From: a virus
Virus record (IMG/VR): IMGVR_UViG_3300021963_000560
Coordinates: 1-26,550 of that record
Strand: one strand, 5' to 3'
DNA length: 26,550 bases
The translations under genes were made by a program, and so were the position numbers. Below the pieces are notes generated by a model. It was not told where the DNA came from. It saw only the letters and a program-made list of their open reading frames with translations, and made no database searches. Positions within the stretch are counted from its first letter, which is position 1. The number at the start of each line of letters is the position of its first letter. Below are positions 1 through 8,366 of this stretch, in pieces.

Positions 1-173
1 TCAATAGACTTAATGTGTCGATAAGCATCTTCACGCCTATCACATTCTTCTGCACTTGTGTTAATTATCACACTAATCTGTTCTTTTTTCAAGTTATCTA
101 TAACTTCTTTGAAAAAGTCATCATTTAGTAAGTTTTTAGCCCATTGAGCCAGTAGGTTTTTATCAGTAGGCAT
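1..173 (-). CDS. Hypothetical small phage protein, C-terminus cut by window edge
   Basis: An open frame starts with ATG at 173 and runs off the left edge with no stop; 57 complete codons are visible. The product begins MPTDKNLLAQWAKNLL and is helical and charged (Asp/Lys/Glu-rich), with no membrane segment or motif I recognise. Its start lies 11 bases inside the end of the upstream virion-protein gene, as at other junctions here, which supports a real, co-translated gene. There is no strong Shine-Dalgarno sequence, so translation may depend on the upstream gene. Function unknown. Confidence 0.6.
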   Translation of the reverse strand, partial: MPTDKNLLAQWAKNLLNDDFFKEVIDNLKKEQISVIINTSAEECDRREDAYRHIKSI

Positions 174-1248
174 TTGTAACCGAATAGTTGTCATCAACAA
201 ATTTACCACCACTACCGCCAGAATTAGCCACAGGAGTAAACAAGTTAAAATAACTGTTACCCCTAGCAGTACCTAAGTCAGCAATTGGGTTAAAGGTAGA
301 AGTTCCACCACTCGTTATAGACCTGATTGTGGCAATAGCTTCTTGGTCACCAAGTTCAGCAAGCACCCTTAGAGTATTTGCATCCATACTGTCATAGGCA
401 GCCCCTGCCCTTCTTCTGCTTGCATCAGCAGTTCCAGCTAGGTTAGCAGCACCCAATAGACCATACTCGCCTACAGTTCCTTCTGGGGTGTTTAGCAAAC
501 CATTAACAATGTCGCCAATGGTGTAACCAGTTAGATTGCCAGAAATTTGATTGACAAGGTTTAAGGTTGGGTTTGTCAGTCCAAGCAAAGCGTTAACTGT
601 CATAGGTGTATTGTCTGAAGCCAAGCCTAGACCTGCTGCTATGACGTTCCCTGCTGGCCCTGCTGCCAACATTGCTATCTTTGTACCCAAGTTCAGAACA
701 TCAGCTTCTGTCTTAATGTCAGCAGCAGAACCAATCAGGTTTAGTGCAATAGCTGTTTTAACTAGGTCTGAATTACCCGCTAAAGCAGCTATCGGTGCTA
801 CTGTCCCTGCAACATTGGCTATATCTGTTCCTGTTACCTTTGTGCCAAACAAGCCTGAGTCAACATTAGAAGTATTAACTCCACCAGTATTTTTAGTGAA
901 GTCGTTGTTATAGACAAGAGTGTTATCAATGGCTGTGTTACCAGTAATCTTGCCTGTATCCAGATTCCCAAGGTTAATAACGCCAGAATCTACACTTGCT
1001 GCTGCATCTGTATTCTTAACTGCTGTCATTGGTGTAGGCAAAACTCTTGGTAGTGCCTGTAGCAATGAGCCATAAGCAATTCTAGGCTGGTCAGGTAACT
1101 GCGTACCAATCATGTCTAGCAATGAAGTGGTAGGCGCAAACTGCGTCTGTGGACGATACTGGCTCTGGATGCCAGAAACAATGTCCTCATAAGTAGCACT
1201 CTGAGGATTGTTCCCACCAACTAAACTAACCAGTTCTTGATAGTTCAT
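163..1248 (-). CDS. Gly/Ala/Asn-rich putative virion protein
   Basis: This encodes 361 residues starting MNYQELVSLVGG. I chose ATG 1248, 7 bases after the stop of the previous gene and preceded by AAGTGAGA, over an in-frame TTG at 1266. The product is rich in Gly, Ala, Asn and Thr, with two apolar stretches in the middle (around IANVAGTVAPIAALAG and TKIAMLAAGPAGNVIAAGLG) that could insert into a membrane. It lies three genes after the terminase and directly follows another repeat-rich protein. This composition is typical of internal or ejected phage proteins, but no family is recognised. A virion role is inferred from context only. Confidence 0.7.
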   Translation of the reverse strand: MNYQELVSLVGGNNPQSATYEDIVSGIQSQYRPQTQFAPTTSLLDMIGTQLPDQPRIAYGSLLQALPRVLPTPMTAVKNTDAAASVDSGVINLGNLDTGKITGNTAIDNTLVYNNDFTKNTGGVNTSNVDSGLFGTKVTGTDIANVAGTVAPIAALAGNSDLVKTAIALNLIGSAADIKTEADVLNLGTKIAMLAAGPAGNVIAAGLGLASDNTPMTVNALLGLTNPTLNLVNQISGNLTGYTIGDIVNGLLNTPEGTVGEYGLLGAANLAGTADASRRRAGAAYDSMDANTLRVLAELGDQEAIATIRSITSGGTSTFNPIADLGTARGNSYFNLFTPVANSGGSGGKFVDDNYSVTNAY

Positions 1249-1255
1249 TCTGTTC

Positions 1256-2668
1256 TCACTTAGCAATTAAGCCTAAGACATTGTTCAATGAAGTGGGCGC
1301 ACCAACTACATTGTTCTGCATGGTGTTTAGTCCAAGACTATTATCTGCTGGCAAACCTTGAATCATGTTAACAATGCTTTGAGTCGTTGGACGCTCGTTA
1401 ATCAAGCCTTGGGCTAAACGCTTAGATTCTCCAAACGAGGGGAACAACTCACGCATCTGACCTGCAACAATCGGAGGTTGATAAATGTTAGCAGGGTTAA
1501 AGTTTAGTGGTGTAGTGGGTGTTTTAGCCAAAGTGTTAATTCTTTGACCTGCATCAGTCGCATATGCTTTGTTATAAACATCTTGACCAAACTGGAAAGG
1601 AACTTTGTTAGCTTGAGCCAATGCACCAACAGAGAAGTTAGCAGGTAACCTACCACCATTCTCAGCAGCAATCTTATCCACTAAGGCTTGAACACCTGTA
1701 GAGTTAGATTGTGCTTGCTCTAGCGTCTTGCCTACACCCAATTGAAAGCCATAGTTAGGGTCTAACGCTGCTACTGCTTGTGGTGTACCAAATGCTTTAT
1801 AAACATCATCCATTGACTTAGCGTTAGCCAATGCACCAGTTAGGTTTTTGTACTCAGTACCAGTTAACGCACCAGTACCCAAAGCCAGATTGATAGCTGC
1901 TTGTGCTTGCTCACCAGTTAATGTATTAACGCCTTCTTTAACAACCAACTTACCATCTACAAACGATGTGACAATAGGTTGTTGTGTAACAGGGTTAATA
2001 AACTGAACAACATTACCAGAAACATTTTTAGAAATGTTTGGCAACGTAGAGTCCAGCTTAGTGGTCATCGTTGATAAGTCATAAGTCCCATAAGGATTGA
2101 CGTTTGCATAACGCCCTGCAAATGGGTCACTCTCTAGCGCAGCAACATTGGCAGACAAGTTCTTTGCAGTACCTAAAACACTCGCATTAAATGGGTCATA
2201 GCCCAACTTAGCCATTTCAGAAACATATTCTGTCTGTGTAGGGTTTCTACCTAGTGCGCTACGATAGCCTGAGATGATGCTTTGTGTGTCGTAGTTATAG
2301 CCTTCTGTGCTGTAGTTCAATGCGCCTGTACCAGCAAGAGAATTACCGCCAGTTGTTAGATAAGTTTTTGCATTGGCTTTTTCTGCCTCTGTAGCATCAC
2401 GCCCAAACTGTTGGTTATATGCGTTATCAATAACTGTATCTAAAACTTTTGCTTCTGCAACAAGTGGTTTACCAATGTTGGTAGCGTATTGGTTAACAGC
2501 AGAAGTATCAAACCCAAGCACACGCCCAAGTTGCTCTGCTGAAACGCCTCTATTTACCGCTTCATTAGCAACTGCTTGATATAAAGCGTCACCAGTTTTA
2601 CCTGCAAACTCTTTGTCAATGAACTCTTTAACTAACTGGTCTGAATAATAAACTGGTGCTGTAGCCAT
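1256..2668 (-). CDS. Repeat-containing putative virion protein (DUF4214-like repeats)
   Basis: This encodes 470 residues; ATG 2668 follows a GAGG ribosome site that overlaps the portal stop region. The N-terminal 70 residues look like a small helical domain (Val-Ser-Ala-Glu-Gln-Leu-Gly...Leu-Gly-Phe-Asp). Two consecutive motifs, AYNQQFGRDATEAE and GYRSALGRNPTQTE, follow about 40 residues apart. Each resembles the Y-x-x-x-(L/F)-G-R-x-(P/A)-(T/D) helical repeat of DUF4214-type proteins. The remainder is Asn/Gln/Ala-rich with no hydrophobic segment long enough for a membrane span. Its place directly downstream of the portal suggests a structural or adhesion role, but this is inference; no enzyme motif is visible. 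Confidence 0.72.
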   Translation of the reverse strand: MATAPVYYSDQLVKEFIDKEFAGKTGDALYQAVANEAVNRGVSAEQLGRVLGFDTSAVNQYATNIGKPLVAEAKVLDTVIDNAYNQQFGRDATEAEKANAKTYLTTGGNSLAGTGALNYSTEGYNYDTQSIISGYRSALGRNPTQTEYVSEMAKLGYDPFNASVLGTAKNLSANVAALESDPFAGRYANVNPYGTYDLSTMTTKLDSTLPNISKNVSGNVVQFINPVTQQPIVTSFVDGKLVVKEGVNTLTGEQAQAAINLALGTGALTGTEYKNLTGALANAKSMDDVYKAFGTPQAVAALDPNYGFQLGVGKTLEQAQSNSTGVQALVDKIAAENGGRLPANFSVGALAQANKVPFQFGQDVYNKAYATDAGQRINTLAKTPTTPLNFNPANIYQPPIVAGQMRELFPSFGESKRLAQGLINERPTTQSIVNMIQGLPADNSLGLNTMQNNVVGAPTSLNNVLGLIAK

Positions 2669-2670
2669 GA

Positions 2671-4803
2671 TTAACCTCTAATCTCTACGTTGGATGTAAT
2701 GCCAGCACCAATCTTCATTGCTTTCAATTGGGCTTCTGCTTCAAACTCTTGTTGCTTCAATGCAAAGTAAGCCTGTTGTTTCTCACGCTCAAGTTGCAAC
2801 TTAGCCATTTCTTTCTCACGCATCAATTGCATTTCAAGAGCAGCCTTCTGTTCAGCCATCTGCATATCAATCTGCATCTGTTGTTGTTGCATCTGCAAGT
2901 CAGCTTGTGCTTTAGCTTGGTTGGCTTGTATCTCAGCCTGAGTCCTAGCCATCAATGCTTGAACCTCTGGAGGCATTTGTTGTTGCTGTGGAGGAGGATT
3001 GCTCAATGCTTGGTCTTGCTCTGGCGTAATCGCTTTGTAGAACTCAGCAGAATCCTTAAACCCTGCAATCTCTACCATGCGTCCCAATGTGCCACGATAC
3101 TGAGCAGGAGAAACGTAAGGATTAGCAGGGCCATACTGAGCAATCAACTGCTCTTGTTTAGCAAGAACCATAGACAACATAGCCATCTGCTCTTGTCTGT
3201 TACCAGCACCCAGACCTACATTGATAGACACATCGTATTGGTTAGCCCATGTACGAGGGTCAAACTCTACGAATTCTCCTCTCATACGCACCATACGAGC
3301 CTTGTCCTGATACTTACAAAGCAAGTGCAAGATACCTTGAAACAAAGACTTAACGCCTGTCTCAGCAAAGATTCGAGCCATCAGTTCAATCTTACCTGCG
3401 CCAGCTTGTTGCATTGAAGCAACCGCAGCAGCAGTCACGTTCTGCAAGATAGCAGGGTCTAAGCCCTGTGAAGCATCAGACACACCAGTACGCTTAGACT
3501 GTACTGTGTCCAAATACTGAAGCATTGGGAAAGCCTGATTAGCCACGTTCTGAACAACTAACTGTTGAACAGCACCTTGTGACTTGGCACGAATAACACC
3601 CCCTGCTGTAGAAGTAAGCAGGTCATCTAAATTGACTTGGCCCTCTACGGCAACTACTCTGGCGTTATTGGTCAGATATAAGTTATCCAACATCTGACGA
3701 GTGATAGTCGTTTTAATTAGTTGTAGGTCAACTGTTCTGTCAGCTAACGAGTTACCAAAGAACTTATGCGGAATTGGTATAGGACAAATAGAGTGGAAAG
3801 GAACGTAATCAACTTCCTCAATCATTTCCTTACCCTTCTCATCCTCTAGGATTTCATTAGAAGCGTAGAACACTTGAACCAAGGTAGCAATGCCTTTGCC
3901 ATCTATATCAGTTTTGACATAGCACTCAAAGACTTCAATCTCTTGCATTGATGGGTCATCAGTCTGAACTTGGTAAGGTTGCTCACCTGCTGCATAACGA
4001 GCCACACGCTCTGGCGTATAAGCCAAAGCATCACCCATCTGCAAGCCTTCAATCTGCTTCTTGTTAAAGCCCATAGCCACCAAGGTGCTACGAGTCAACA
4101 TCTGCCTGTGGGCTACAAAAGGCGAATCAGCAATAGTTCTAGCCTTCTTGCTAATCAGGAATTCTTCGGGAGGAACATTCTCAATCGTTACCTTGCCTGA
4201 CTTTTTCTTCTGTTGGACAACTACGTTATGAGTAGCACTCATCACAGGCATACCCATAGGGTCTATAACTGGCTGTCCCATTGGGTCAATAATTGGAAAC
4301 TCTGTCGTATCTTGCTCGACAATCTCCATAGTCTCATCACTCATCAGCATTGCTAACTCATCATTAGACAAATCAAAGTAACGCTCTTTAGTTATGTCTT
4401 CTTTGTCTTCCCAATATGCTTTAACGATGCCGTTCTTCTGAAGCAGAGCATCCTTAAACCAATCATGGAGGATAGATACACCAGCGTTATCACGGGAAAA
4501 AACCCAATTGCAATACTGTGTCGCTTGTTTTGCGGATGCTTCGTCTTTAGGGCCTTGAGGCTCGAAAACTACAATATCATCTGAGCCTGTAAAGATACGA
4601 ACTAAGCTAGGTAGCGCACCATCTATCGCTTCTGCCACTTCTCCAGTAACGATTTGAGACTTACCCTCAACCTCATTATTGTAAGGTTGACGTAAGTATG
4701 CTTGAAGTGCTTGCTTCCTTTGCTCAACAGTCTCACTCTCAATAAATCCAATTGCATCGTCAATCTCTGCTTGGATTATCGACATTAACTCGTTCTGTGC
4801 CAT
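2671..4803 (-). CDS. Portal protein (podovirus type) with long C-terminal coiled coil
   Basis: This encodes 710 residues, beginning at ATG 4803 with AAGGA upstream. The portal forms the dodecameric ring at one capsid vertex through which DNA is packaged and ejected. The N-terminal part (IVTGEVAEAIDGALPSLVRIF, then a YCNWVF segment and a DALLQKNGIVKAYWED segment) resembles head-to-tail portal proteins of podoviruses. The middle carries the alpha/beta core and a GVSDASQGLDP segment. Roughly residues 607-692 are a Gln/Glu/Met/Lys-rich heptad region, comparable to the helical barrel that extends P22-type portals. Its position just after terL fits. The family call rests on reading the sequence and synteny, not on a search. 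Confidence 0.88.
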   Translation of the reverse strand: MAQNELMSIIQAEIDDAIGFIESETVEQRKQALQAYLRQPYNNEVEGKSQIVTGEVAEAIDGALPSLVRIFTGSDDIVVFEPQGPKDEASAKQATQYCNWVFSRDNAGVSILHDWFKDALLQKNGIVKAYWEDKEDITKERYFDLSNDELAMLMSDETMEIVEQDTTEFPIIDPMGQPVIDPMGMPVMSATHNVVVQQKKKSGKVTIENVPPEEFLISKKARTIADSPFVAHRQMLTRSTLVAMGFNKKQIEGLQMGDALAYTPERVARYAAGEQPYQVQTDDPSMQEIEVFECYVKTDIDGKGIATLVQVFYASNEILEDEKGKEMIEEVDYVPFHSICPIPIPHKFFGNSLADRTVDLQLIKTTITRQMLDNLYLTNNARVVAVEGQVNLDDLLTSTAGGVIRAKSQGAVQQLVVQNVANQAFPMLQYLDTVQSKRTGVSDASQGLDPAILQNVTAAAVASMQQAGAGKIELMARIFAETGVKSLFQGILHLLCKYQDKARMVRMRGEFVEFDPRTWANQYDVSINVGLGAGNRQEQMAMLSMVLAKQEQLIAQYGPANPYVSPAQYRGTLGRMVEIAGFKDSAEFYKAITPEQDQALSNPPPQQQQMPPEVQALMARTQAEIQANQAKAQADLQMQQQQMQIDMQMAEQKAALEMQLMREKEMAKLQLEREKQQAYFALKQQEFEAEAQLKAMKIGAGITSNVEIRG

Positions 4804-4939
4804 GCTTGTCCTTTGGAGGGCGTCCCATTCGGGGTTTATCCAATTGTAACTCTTTTACCATATTTTCAAGCATTTCGATACGCTTTTCAAGTTCTTTTAC
4901 TTTAGGTGCTAGATTTACACCTTGCATTTGTACATACAT
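4760..4939 (-). CDS. Small coiled-coil protein with AT-hook-like motif
   Basis: This encodes 59 residues. ATG 4939 shares its A with the terL stop (TGATG), a classic coupling junction; an in-frame GTG at 4951 is less likely. Residues about 12-33 form a Leu/Ile/Met heptad (VKELEKRIEMLENMVKEL), followed by RMGRPPKDKHG, which resembles an AT-hook core (G-R-P). The 3' end overlaps the start of the portal gene by 44 bases. A dimeric DNA-binding accessory protein for packaging is a reasonable inference from its position between terL and portal. TerS, on the other side of terL, carries a similar basic GRGRPKG motif. Confidence 0.7.
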   Translation of the reverse strand: MYVQMQGVNLAPKVKELEKRIEMLENMVKELQLDKPRMGRPPKDKHGTERVNVDNPSRD

Positions 4940-6201
4940 CAGACAATCCACTTCGGAGTTTGGTTAATAGGCTTAGACCATGTTGAATGTCCTTCATCCA
5001 ACCCTAGTGCTAAGTAACGGAACGAATCAGAGCCATGACTTGACCAATCGTGTAGTGGTCTTTCATAGAAAATCTTACGCTTCTCATCGTAATCTCTGCG
5101 GTAGTTTCTCAGGCAATTCAGCCCTATTTGGACTTTAGGAACATTAAACCAGCACCTTGGCAGCAATCGTCTTACCGCTTGGATACCATCATCTAGTCCC
5201 ATTCTGGGTGCAATCTTGACTTCTAATCCAGCTTCCTCAAGCATTTCCATTCTGCTCTTACCTGTGCCAAGTTCCCTGACCCTAACGTCATGGGGCAGAA
5301 TATGCTCTGCTTTGAGATAGTCGTTGTCCTTAATCCACTTAACGTAGTGGTCTAAACCTACGCCATGATTCTCGTAATAGTCAATCAAACGCACCTCAGT
5401 ACCCACCAATTGAGCTACCCAGATAGACGTAGAGTCACCCATTCCCAAGTCCCAAGCAGTAAAAGTCCTACTCAGTTCCTCTCTGGGAATCTCCTGCATA
5501 TGCTTCTTGTCTTCTAACTCGTTAAGGATTTCTCCATAATATGACCCCTCAATTGGCGCATCGAAACTGCACTCAAACTCTTGGCGGTACTTGCTTTCCC
5601 CCATTTCATTCTTAGCAGCCTTCAGTTCTACATCATCCACCACCCCTGTCTCAGAGGCTTTGAACTCTAGCAATCCCCACCCATCCTCTTTTTCAGCCCT
5701 GTCTCGCAGTTCTTTAAAGTGGTTGTGTCCCTTTGGAGTACCAATAAAGAGACACCAGCCCTTTCTGTCAGCTAGTGCAGGTCTGACAATGTCTGTCCAT
5801 ATCTTAGGATTCTGGTCACCCACCTCATCAATGATTACCCCATCAAAGAATTGTCCTCGGAGGGAATCAGGATTGTCTGAGCCATACAATTGAATACGCC
5901 TACCCCAGAAGTCAACTCGTAACTCTGAGATGTTGTTAGTACCGCCTAGCGGAGTAGTGTATTTAACGAGATAGTCCCAAGCTACCCTCTTTGCTTGTCC
6001 ATAGGTAGGCGCAATGTAAGCGTATCTGGGTGTTTCTTTCTCGTTTAGCACCGCCTCACGGATTAAGTGGTTAAGCGCAGCTACAGTCTTACCGAATCTA
6101 CGATGTGCCACCACTACTGCAAAGCGTTTGCCATCCAGTAACTCGTGAACTCTTAGTTGGTGTTCCCTTGGCTTATAGGGAATTTCGATTACTTCGCCCA
6201 T
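4939..6201 (-). CDS. terL: Terminase large subunit
   Basis: This encodes 420 residues, starting at ATG 6201. It is the packaging motor ATPase plus nuclease that cuts concatemeric phage DNA and pumps it into the prohead through the portal. The Walker A variant is AHRRFGKT (residues 32-39), Walker B is GVIIDE (121-126) and the coupling motif is GTPKG (154-158). The RNase H-like nuclease domain shows TAWDLGMGDST (Asp251), a second acidic stretch around LIDYYE, HD at 304-305 and SHGSDSFRY (Asp392). The length is normal for compact phage terminases. It overlaps terS by 13 bases upstream and the AT-hook gene by one base downstream. Confidence 0.95.
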   Translation of the reverse strand: MGEVIEIPYKPREHQLRVHELLDGKRFAVVVAHRRFGKTVAALNHLIREAVLNEKETPRYAYIAPTYGQAKRVAWDYLVKYTTPLGGTNNISELRVDFWGRRIQLYGSDNPDSLRGQFFDGVIIDEVGDQNPKIWTDIVRPALADRKGWCLFIGTPKGHNHFKELRDRAEKEDGWGLLEFKASETGVVDDVELKAAKNEMGESKYRQEFECSFDAPIEGSYYGEILNELEDKKHMQEIPREELSRTFTAWDLGMGDSTSIWVAQLVGTEVRLIDYYENHGVGLDHYVKWIKDNDYLKAEHILPHDVRVRELGTGKSRMEMLEEAGLEVKIAPRMGLDDGIQAVRRLLPRCWFNVPKVQIGLNCLRNYRRDYDEKRKIFYERPLHDWSSHGSDSFRYLALGLDEGHSTWSKPINQTPKWIV

Positions 6202-6506
6202 GTAACGCTAATCTCAATGGGTTTGTTGTCGCTACCTGTTAACTCTGTTCTTGCAAGTTTAGGTGTGGCATATTCAGCCAACTTAGCCAGCATATCTAAT
6301 GCTTTGTAAGGGTCTGGACGAATCTCTTTAACTTCATCACCCTCCGCAACCAATGTAAGCCACTTGGAGACGTTATCAGCGTTATCCTCTAGTAGACACT
6401 TAACTGTCTCTCTGAACTCGCTAGTGACCCGATTAACCGCCCCTTTGGGTCTTCCTCTACCCTTATTGGTTAAGTTCTCGGAATATCCTACCTCTAATTT
6501 ATTCAT
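6189..6506 (-). CDS. Putative terminase small subunit
   Basis: This encodes 105 residues; ATG 6506 is preceded by GAGGAG at good spacing. The N-terminus carries the basic motif GRGRPKGAVNR, common in small phage DNA-binding proteins next to terL. A helical region with Phe-Arg-Glu-Thr-Val-Lys and Ala-Asp-Asn-Val-Ser-Lys-Trp-Leu follows, then DPYKALDMLAKLAEYATPKL. TerS recognises the packaging site and loads TerL. Identification rests on position immediately before terL, size and the basic N-terminus. Family membership is likely but not proven. Confidence 0.75.
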   Translation of the reverse strand: MNKLEVGYSENLTNKGRGRPKGAVNRVTSEFRETVKCLLEDNADNVSKWLTLVAEGDEVKEIRPDPYKALDMLAKLAEYATPKLARTELTGSDNKPIEISVTWAK

Positions 6507-6548
6507 TTTGTTTGACTCCTCTAGGGTTGGTCAAGGTTAAGTAATACT

Positions 6549-7823
6549 TTATTCTAACAGACTTGTAATTTGTTTACGTTGTTGTTCTGCCAGTAATGAT
6601 AGCGCATCCATTGGAATATTCTGACCAAGATTGTTTGCTTCGGTGTGCAGCGCAACAGGGATTTGCTCAATTCCCAATTCTTTAGCCATATACGCTCTAT
6701 GCCTACCATCCTCTTTGCCATCTTTATAAATGTGCAATGGGTCTAGTTTTCCACCAGATTGAACATGGCTTTTAAGTGAGGCAATGTTTTCTAGTGACAC
6801 ATCATCTAACTCTAATGGTCTTACTCTGGACAAATACTCGTCAGGAGTCATGTAAGTAAGTTGACCACCAAATTCTTCGTATCTAGTGCCAGCAGGTGCT
6901 AAAGGATATTCAACAGCGTTTCTTTGTGCTGTATCTAGTGCTTCTTGCTGTGGATAACTTGCTTTTACTTTTGACGCTTTAATAGCATCCTCAAATGGCT
7001 TCTGATACCTAGCTGGCATTGCAAAGTCTGACAATGCTTTGTCAATACTTCCAGCTTCCTCAAGAGTATCAATTGAATGTTTTAGTAATTGTCTAGTTTC
7101 ATCAGAACGGAACTTACCTTCCAATGCCTTTTTCATTGCAGGAATGTCATACTTGTTGCTTAAATCTTCAATTACTGAAACAGGGACATTCTTCTCACCA
7201 AGCAATCTTAATGCTTCAAGTCTATGCTGACCTTCAAGAACATTTCCTAAATCGTCAACAATAATCCTAGAAACAAAACCATCAGGACTAGAAATTTTTT
7301 CTGCTAACTCTTTAACCCTTTTAACTTCTTTAGGGTCTGTCATTCGTACACCACCAGTTAATTGGTCAATTGGTAATGTTTTGTTTCCACCTAATTTTGC
7401 ATACTCAAATGTCGCATCCATTACTTCATAAACGTCATCTGTTGGCGGTTTAACTCTTAGTTTTGTTCCTACATTCTTAACGCTTGCGCCTACTGGTAAA
7501 CCCTTAGTAGCTTGCATTAACGCTCTGTTAACAGGTGCAGCAAATGGTGCAAGGGTCATTGCAGCTTCAGCAGTCTCAGGCTTTAACAATGGTACGTTAG
7601 CCCTGTTGACGTTGGTTAATGCGTCTAGCAATCCTCTGGGGCTTTCAGCGTATGCTGCTCTCTCTACTGTCTTAGGGATTCCTGTGCTTTCCAACAAATT
7701 ACCCAGACCTTGCAGTTGCTGAGTGCGCCTTTTATCTTGCATGAACGCAAGCAAGCCTTGGATAGCATCGTTAGATAACCCTGTTAATGGGTTAGCGTAA
7801 GGAGTAGCCCTAAGTTCAGCCAT
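6549..7823 (-). CDS. Protein with two ParB/sulfiredoxin-like boxes
   Basis: This encodes 424 residues; its ATG overlaps the preceding stop as TAATG. Two separated stretches look like the ParB-N/sulfiredoxin fold signature. The first is DDLGNVLEGQHRLEALRLLG (about 190-209) followed by VPVSVIED. The second is KDGKEDGRHRAYMAKELGI (about 367-385) followed by IPVAL. Each has a G-x-H-R core, as in the box that binds nucleotide in ParB-type CTPases. The first 110 residues are Leu/Ala-rich helices like those of virion-associated polyproteins. It sits just upstream of terS. It could be a DNA-binding or nucleotide-dependent factor in packaging, or an injected effector; the biochemical role is unknown. 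Confidence 0.7.
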   Translation of the reverse strand: MAELRATPYANPLTGLSNDAIQGLLAFMQDKRRTQQLQGLGNLLESTGIPKTVERAAYAESPRGLLDALTNVNRANVPLLKPETAEAAMTLAPFAAPVNRALMQATKGLPVGASVKNVGTKLRVKPPTDDVYEVMDATFEYAKLGGNKTLPIDQLTGGVRMTDPKEVKRVKELAEKISSPDGFVSRIIVDDLGNVLEGQHRLEALRLLGEKNVPVSVIEDLSNKYDIPAMKKALEGKFRSDETRQLLKHSIDTLEEAGSIDKALSDFAMPARYQKPFEDAIKASKVKASYPQQEALDTAQRNAVEYPLAPAGTRYEEFGGQLTYMTPDEYLSRVRPLELDDVSLENIASLKSHVQSGGKLDPLHIYKDGKEDGRHRAYMAKELGIEQIPVALHTEANNLGQNIPMDALSLLAEQQRKQITSLLE

Positions 7824-7987
7824 TACTTCATCCTACCCATTTTCTTAGCAGCTTCAGCCATAGCAATAGCAATAGCTTGGTCACGGCTCTTTACAACTTT
7901 ACCGCCTTTACCTGAGTGTAGAGTACCTTCTTTGTACTCACCCATGACCTTGCCAACTTTCTTCTGACCAGCTTTTGTCATTTTCAT
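7823..7987 (-). CDS. DUF6496-like small basic protein
   Basis: This encodes 54 residues starting MKMTKAGQKKVGKVM; an alternative ATG at 7999 would add four residues. The core KVMGEYKEGTLHSGKGG followed by Ser-Arg-Asp-Gln-Ala-Ile-Ala-Ile-Ala matches my memory of the DUF6496 family, short basic proteins found in bacteria and phages. The C-terminus is basic (AAKKMGRMK). The stop overlaps the next ATG (TAATG). It lies in a run of small genes ahead of terS. The function is unknown; the charge suggests nucleic-acid binding. Confidence 0.75.
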   Translation of the reverse strand: MKMTKAGQKKVGKVMGEYKEGTLHSGKGGKVVKSRDQAIAIAMAEAAKKMGRMK

Positions 7988-7992
7988 GTTGT

Positions 7993-8244
7993 TCACCATT
8001 TAACCTTGTTAGCCCAATACGCTGCACTCATCTTACCTTTGGCAATGTTCTCAGCGTGACGAGCCTTGAACGCTTCGTTGCGCTTCGTGCCATCAGGTGA
8101 ACCTTTTACACCCTGTTGACCAAAACGGATTAGCTTTACATCCTCACCAGACTTAGCTAAAACAGCGTGAGACTTAGTGGGATGGTCAGGAGTCTTCTTA
8201 GGCTTGTTGTAGCCAGAAAACTGCTCTGAGCCTCGTTTAATCAT
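7993..8244 (-). CDS. Conserved small phage protein, function unknown
   Basis: This encodes 83 residues; ATG 8244 overlaps the upstream stop as ATGA. The product is basic, with KRGSEQFSGYNKPKKTPDH at the N-terminus, a middle VKLIRFGQQGVKGSP and a C-terminus FKARHAENIAKGKMSAAYWA followed by NKVKW. I recognise this Arg-His...Ala-Tyr-Trp-Ala pattern from many phage genomes, where it sits near head or packaging genes, but no function has been assigned to my knowledge. It is probably cytoplasmic: no signal or membrane segment is present. Confidence 0.8.
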   Translation of the reverse strand: MIKRGSEQFSGYNKPKKTPDHPTKSHAVLAKSGEDVKLIRFGQQGVKGSPDGTKRNEAFKARHAENIAKGKMSAAYWANKVKW

Positions 8245-8366
8245 TTCTTAGGCTTCTTTGCTTTGTTCTTTGCAGTACGCTCACCACGCTCAGGCATGGG
8301 CTTAGTCTTCTTCTGCATAAGTTTCTGCATCATTTCCATTGCTTGCTGATTTGTCGTTCCCATCAT
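8241..8366 (-). CDS. Small Met/Lys-rich protein
   Basis: This encodes 41 residues (ATG 8366; a second ATG at 8363). GAGGA lies at ideal spacing upstream, and the stop overlaps the next gene as ATGA. The product is MMGTTNQQAMEMMQKLMQKK, then a Lys/Arg/Pro-rich tail ending KAKKPKK. The first 65 bases lie in another frame within the 3' end of the Cys-rich gene. The good ribosome site and the coupling to the next gene are the arguments for a real gene; there is no known family. Confidence 0.6.
   Translation of the reverse strand: MMGTTNQQAMEMMQKLMQKKTKPMPERGERTAKNKAKKPKK

Noticed and set aside
2728-3417. Plus-strand open frame of 229 codons
   Set aside because: It is antisense to the portal's Gln/Glu-rich coiled coil; the Leu/His/Ser composition is that of a reverse-complement shadow, with no ribosome site.
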